Positions 49,601-52,561 of a stretch of DNA of 52,561 bases are shown piece by piece. The stretch spans positions 1-52,561 of the forward strand of contig JAMPIG010000013.1 of NCBI GenBank assembly GCA_023662875.1. The letters are read 5' to 3'. The notes under the pieces were generated by a model. That model worked only from the letters and a program-made list of their open reading frames with translations. It had not been told where the DNA came from and did not search any database. Position numbers and translations under genes: made by a program. Each line of letters begins with the position of its first letter. Position 1 is the first letter of the stretch. This DNA comes from Roseburia sp. (lineage in GTDB: Bacteria; Bacillota; Clostridia; Lachnospirales; Lachnospiraceae).

Positions 49601-49629
49601 ATTTTATCACAAATATTATTTCTTTTCAA
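49601..49629 (-). promoter_or_regulatory. Sigma-A promoter of codY
   Basis: TTGAAA (49624-49629), 17 bases and TAAAAT (49601-49606) on the minus strand form a near-consensus promoter 46 bases upstream of the codY ATG. Confidence 0.75.
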
Positions 49630-49656
49630 CGATTAATTCGCGAATTTCTTTCATTT

Positions 49657-51735
49657 TTATAATTTATTCGACAATTCAGACAAAATATGGTAACCGCACT
49701 GCTCGTTGGCGCACACCTGCTTATTGCCCTTCGCCAGCAGAACCGAACCGCATTCAGGGCAGATCTGCCCGGTAGGCCTCTGCCATACCATAAAGTCACA
49801 GTTGGGATTGTCGATACAGCCGTAATACTTTCTGCCCTTCCTGGTCTTTTTCAGGACGATATCCTTGCCGCATTTCGGACAGGCCACATGGATCTTCTCA
49901 AAGTAAGGCTTCGTATTCCGACACTCCGGGAATCCCGGGCAGGCCAGAAAACGACCGTGAGGGCCGTACTTAATCACCATCTGACGGCCGCAGAGCTCGC
50001 AGATCTCGTCGCTGAGCTCCTCCGCGATCGTCACCTCCGAAAGCTCCTTCTCCGCCTGCTTCACCGCTTCATCCAGATCCGGATAAAAGTTGGCGACAAT
50101 CGTCTTCCATTTTACGCTGCCCTCCTCCACTCCGTCCAGCAGCGCCTCCATATTCGCCGTAAAATTCACGTCCACAATACTGGGAAAGGCGTCCTTCATC
50201 ATATTGTTTACGACCTCGCCCAGCTCTGTGACATAAAGATTCTTATTTTCCCGGGCAATATAACGCCGGGCCAGGATCGTGGTGATCGTGGGCGCGTAGG
50301 TGCTGGGACGGCCGATCCCAAGCTCCTCCAGCGCCTTTACCAGGGAAGCCTCGGTATAATGGGCCGGGGGCTGGGTAAAATGCTGCGCCGCCTCGAAGGC
50401 TTCAAAGGAAAGCTCGCTGTCCTTCCCCAGACGACTGTGCAGAACATTTTCCTCCTCCTTGTCGTCCTCGGCGCTGTAAACGCTTAAGAAACCGTCAAAC
50501 TTCTTCGCGGACGCCGCCAGGGTAAAGATTCGTTCCCCCGCCTGAATCCGGACGGAGGTCGTCTCGTATTTCGCCGGGCTCATCCGGCTCGCTACAAACC
50601 GCTTCCAAATCAGCTGATAAAGCCGCGCCAGATCCCTGGGCAGCTGATCCTTGATCTCGATGGGAATCCGGTTCAGATCCGTCGGACGGATCGCCTCATG
50701 GGCGTCCTGGATCCTCTGGGCGTTCTTCTTTCCCGCCGAATCCCCCGCCAGATACTCCTCCCCGTAATGCGCCGCGATAAACCTCGACGCCATGCTCTCC
50801 GCTTCCTCGGAAACTCTGGTGGAGTCCGTTCTCAGATAGGTAATCAGGCCTACCGTTCCCTCCCCCTTCAGATCCACGCCCTCATATAACTGCTGCGCAA
50901 GACGCATGGTCTTCTGCGTAGAGAAATTCAAGGACTTGCTGGCCTCCTGCTGCAGGGTTGAGGTCGTAAAGGGCAGGGGCGCTTTTTTCAGCCTCTCCCC
51001 GGTCTTCACCTCCGCAACCCGGTACGCCGCGCCCGCCAGCTCCCGCTGGATAGCCTCCGCCTGCGCGCCGCTGGCAATGACCTCCTTCTCCGCGGCCGTG
51101 CCGTAATATTTCGCGGTGATGGGCTTTTTCTCCCCCTTCACTTTCAGGTTGACGTCCAGGCTCCAGTACTCCTCCGGCACAAAGGAGTTAATCTCCTCCT
51201 CCCGGTCGCAGATGATACGCAGCGCCACGGACTGCACCCGGCCCGCGCTTAAACCCCTCTTGATTTTCGCCCAGAGCAGGGGCGAAATCCGATATCCCAC
51301 CATCCGATCCAGAACCCGGCGTGCCTGCTGGGCGTCCACCAGATTCATATTGATCTCCCGGGCATTCTTCAGCGACTCCTTCACCGCGTTTTTCGTGATC
51401 TCGTTAAAGGTAATCCGATAAACCTTCTTATCCTGCAGCTTCAACGCGTAATACAGATGCCAGGAGATCGCCTCCCCCTCCCGATCCGGGTCGGTCGCGA
51501 GATAGATTTTTTCCGCCTTTTTTACCTCCTTGCGCAGATTCGCAAGAATATCTCCCTTGCCGCGGATCGTAATATACTTCGGCTCATAATCGTGCTCCAC
51601 ATCGATTCCCAGGGAGCTTTTCGGCAGATCGCGGACATGTCCGTTGCTGGCCGCCACCTCGTACTTCTCCCCCAGAAACTTCTTAATTGTTTTCACTTTA
51701 GCAGGCGACTCCACAATTACCAGATATTTTGCCAC
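49657..51735 (-). CDS. topA: DNA topoisomerase I
   Basis: The protein has 692 residues. The Toprim domain (AKYLVIVESPAKVKTIKKFL, DPDREGEAISWHL), the active-site Tyr in GLITYLRTDSTR and RPSTYAPTITTILARRY are intact. Three C-terminal zinc-finger-like segments follow (CELCGRQ, CPKCGKD, CPECGSV). It relaxes negative supercoils. The start is GTG at 51735 with GAGGTG 7 bases upstream. Two promoter candidates precede it. Confidence 0.97.
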   Translation of the reverse strand: MAKYLVIVESPAKVKTIKKFLGEKYEVAASNGHVRDLPKSSLGIDVEHDYEPKYITIRGKGDILANLRKEVKKAEKIYLATDPDREGEAISWHLYYALKLQDKKVYRITFNEITKNAVKESLKNAREINMNLVDAQQARRVLDRMVGYRISPLLWAKIKRGLSAGRVQSVALRIICDREEEINSFVPEEYWSLDVNLKVKGEKKPITAKYYGTAAEKEVIASGAQAEAIQRELAGAAYRVAEVKTGERLKKAPLPFTTSTLQQEASKSLNFSTQKTMRLAQQLYEGVDLKGEGTVGLITYLRTDSTRVSEEAESMASRFIAAHYGEEYLAGDSAGKKNAQRIQDAHEAIRPTDLNRIPIEIKDQLPRDLARLYQLIWKRFVASRMSPAKYETTSVRIQAGERIFTLAASAKKFDGFLSVYSAEDDKEEENVLHSRLGKDSELSFEAFEAAQHFTQPPAHYTEASLVKALEELGIGRPSTYAPTITTILARRYIARENKNLYVTELGEVVNNMMKDAFPSIVDVNFTANMEALLDGVEEGSVKWKTIVANFYPDLDEAVKQAEKELSEVTIAEELSDEICELCGRQMVIKYGPHGRFLACPGFPECRNTKPYFEKIHVACPKCGKDIVLKKTRKGRKYYGCIDNPNCDFMVWQRPTGQICPECGSVLLAKGNKQVCANEQCGYHILSELSNKL

Positions 51736-51766
51736 GTTGCTTCACCTCTTCGTTTCCGTTTCTATT

Positions 51767-51795
51767 ATTATAGATTGCCAAAAACCAATCGTGAA
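51767..51795 (-). promoter_or_regulatory. topA promoter candidate, proximal
   Basis: TTCACG (51790-51795), 17 bases and a perfect TATAAT (51767-51772) on the minus strand lie about 32 bases upstream of the topA GTG. Confidence 0.5.
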
Positions 51796-51797
51796 CA

Positions 51798-51826
51798 ACT
51801 ATACACCAAAAAAGAAAAGGTTGCAA
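51798..51826 (-). promoter_or_regulatory. topA promoter candidate, distal
   Basis: TTGCAA (51821-51826), 17 bases and TATAGT (51798-51803) on the minus strand. It is arranged in tandem with the proximal candidate. Confidence 0.45.
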
Positions 51827-51837
51827 GCAATTTCTGC

Positions 51838-52374
51838 TTACTCTTCTACTCTGATTGTGAAGGCTTCATAGATTCCAACCGGGATCTCCTCGCCAAAAGG
51901 ATAATCCTCCACAGTCTCCTTCTCAAAGGAGTAAACCATCACCCGTGTTTTCGCCGGGTCGACAATCCAGTACTCCCGGACGCCTGAAGCCTGATATTTA
52001 AACAGCTTCCGAAAATAATCCATCGACCTGCTGCTCGGGGAAACAATTTCGATAATCCAGTCCGGCGCGCCGTGACAACCCTTTTCATCCAGCTTTTCCG
52101 GGTCGCAGACCACGGAAAGATCCGGCTCCACGTAATTGATATCGTCCTGGTTCAAAAAGACGGCGAAGGGAGCCGGAAACACCTCGCATTTTCCATTTCT
52201 TTCCTCAATATAATTTCCAATCTCCCGGTCAAAGAAATGAACTAATCTTTGATGCTTTGTACTCGGCGGAGCCATATCATAAATTTCCCCGTCGATCAGT
52301 TCCGCCCGCTTCCCGTCCGGCAGGGCGTAAATATCGTCAATCGTATATACCTCTTCTTTTTTCAGCGCGTCCAT
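51838..52374 (-). CDS. Uma2-family putative PD-(D/E)xK nuclease
   Basis: The protein has 178 residues. EPDLSVV (83-89) and IIEIVSPSS (107-115) are the conserved motifs of the Uma2/DUF820 family, a restriction-endonuclease-like fold common in cyanobacteria and mobile-rich genomes. Acidic residues Asp85 and Glu109 are the likely catalytic pair. Function in vivo is unknown. The ATG at 52374 has GGAGGT 7 bases upstream; an ATG 6 bases earlier is too close to that site. It lies between a tRNA gene and topA, a typical place for acquired genes. Confidence 0.88.
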   Translation of the reverse strand: MDALKKEEVYTIDDIYALPDGKRAELIDGEIYDMAPPSTKHQRLVHFFDREIGNYIEERNGKCEVFPAPFAVFLNQDDINYVEPDLSVVCDPEKLDEKGCHGAPDWIIEIVSPSSRSMDYFRKLFKYQASGVREYWIVDPAKTRVMVYSFEKETVEDYPFGEEIPVGIYEAFTIRVEE

Positions 52375-52461
52375 GATCATACCTCCGTTCCTGCAATATT
52401 TTCCGGTTTGTAATCGCTTTTTTACCCATCTGCGCGTACTGTACTGCGGAAATGCTATTAG

Positions 52462-52508
52462 AAAAAAACCTTGAAACCAACAGATACGCTGTGTGTTTCA
52501 AGGTTTTT
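52462..52508 (-). terminator. Terminator after tRNA-Glu
   Basis: A perfect 14-base stem (52464-52477 with 52495-52508) and a 17-base loop, with T runs on both sides, lies 2 bases after the tRNA end. It could act in both directions. Confidence 0.85.
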
Positions 52509-52510
52509 AA

Positions 52511-52561
52511 CAGCTGATAGGGGAATCGAACCCCTGTTTCCGCCGTGAGAGGGCGGCGTCT
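52511..52561 (-). tRNA. tRNA-Glu(CUC), 5' part cut by window edge
   Basis: The minus strand shows the anticodon arm CCGCC-CTCTCAC-GGCGG (anticodon CUC), the T arm AGGGG-TTCGATT-CCCCT and the acceptor 3' strand with discriminator G at 52511. CCA is not encoded. The D arm and 5' acceptor lie outside the window. Confidence 0.9.

Overview
The window looks like a chromosomal segment of a motile Gram-positive Clostridia member, most likely Lachnospiraceae. It looks moderately GC-rich, has strong GGAGG ribosome binding sites, and carries CodY, an FliY-type switch protein, CheC/CheD, FlbD, a DUF6115-type protein and a single very long fla/che operon. Every gene I can support is on the minus strand, so transcription runs from high to low coordinates.

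Region A (52561 to 49657): the 3' part of a tRNA-Glu(CUC) with a terminator, a Uma2-family protein, then topA. Region B (49554 to about 14161): codY with its own promoter and terminator, then a sigma-A-like promoter and structured leader, then the fla/che operon. It encodes the rod and basal body (flgB, flgC, fliE, fliF), switch and export ATPase (fliG, fliH, fliI, fliJ), a MotE-like protein, hook assembly (fliK, flgD, a small flagellar-operon protein, flgE), flbD, stator (motA, motB), fliL, switch (fliM, fliY), cheY, the export gate (fliO, fliP, fliQ, fliR, flhB, flhA), flhF, flhG, a PilZ flagellar brake, chemotaxis (cheB, cheA, cheW, cheC, cheD), a small membrane protein, the sigma-28 gene fliA, and three poorly characterised distal genes. 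The topA-codY-flgB order is a condensed version of the Bacillus topA-...-codY-flgB arrangement. cheR, flgM, flagellin, the hook-filament junction genes and the distal rod genes are not in the window.

Region C (14008 to 12288): rpsB and tsf. Region D (12147 to 9017): an Rrf2-family repressor, two matched operators around a promoter, a YwnB-like NAD(P)-binding protein, a zinc-type macrodomain and a class M sirtuin (SirTM). This appears to be a redox-controlled reversible ADP-ribosylation cassette without the lipoyl-carrier genes it is usually found with, and is the most interesting accessory locus here. Region E (8892 to 6836): a secreted Cys/His-rich repeat protein, an ECF sigma factor and an RsgI-like anti-sigma factor. 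Region F (6622 to 2612): a TetR repressor with a clear operator, then an FMN-binding protein, an SDR-type protein, a DUF1295/steroid 5-alpha-reductase-like membrane protein, another membrane protein and a 41-residue translationally coupled microprotein, closed by a terminator. Region G (2385 to 1): a REC-HPt protein, a REC protein and the start of an ABC transporter ATPase.

Several fla/che intergenic gaps hold perfect hairpins without U-tracts, and the cheC-cheD gap (240 bp) and the flgB leader look structured. All calls come from reading the sequence; no database search or folding program was run.
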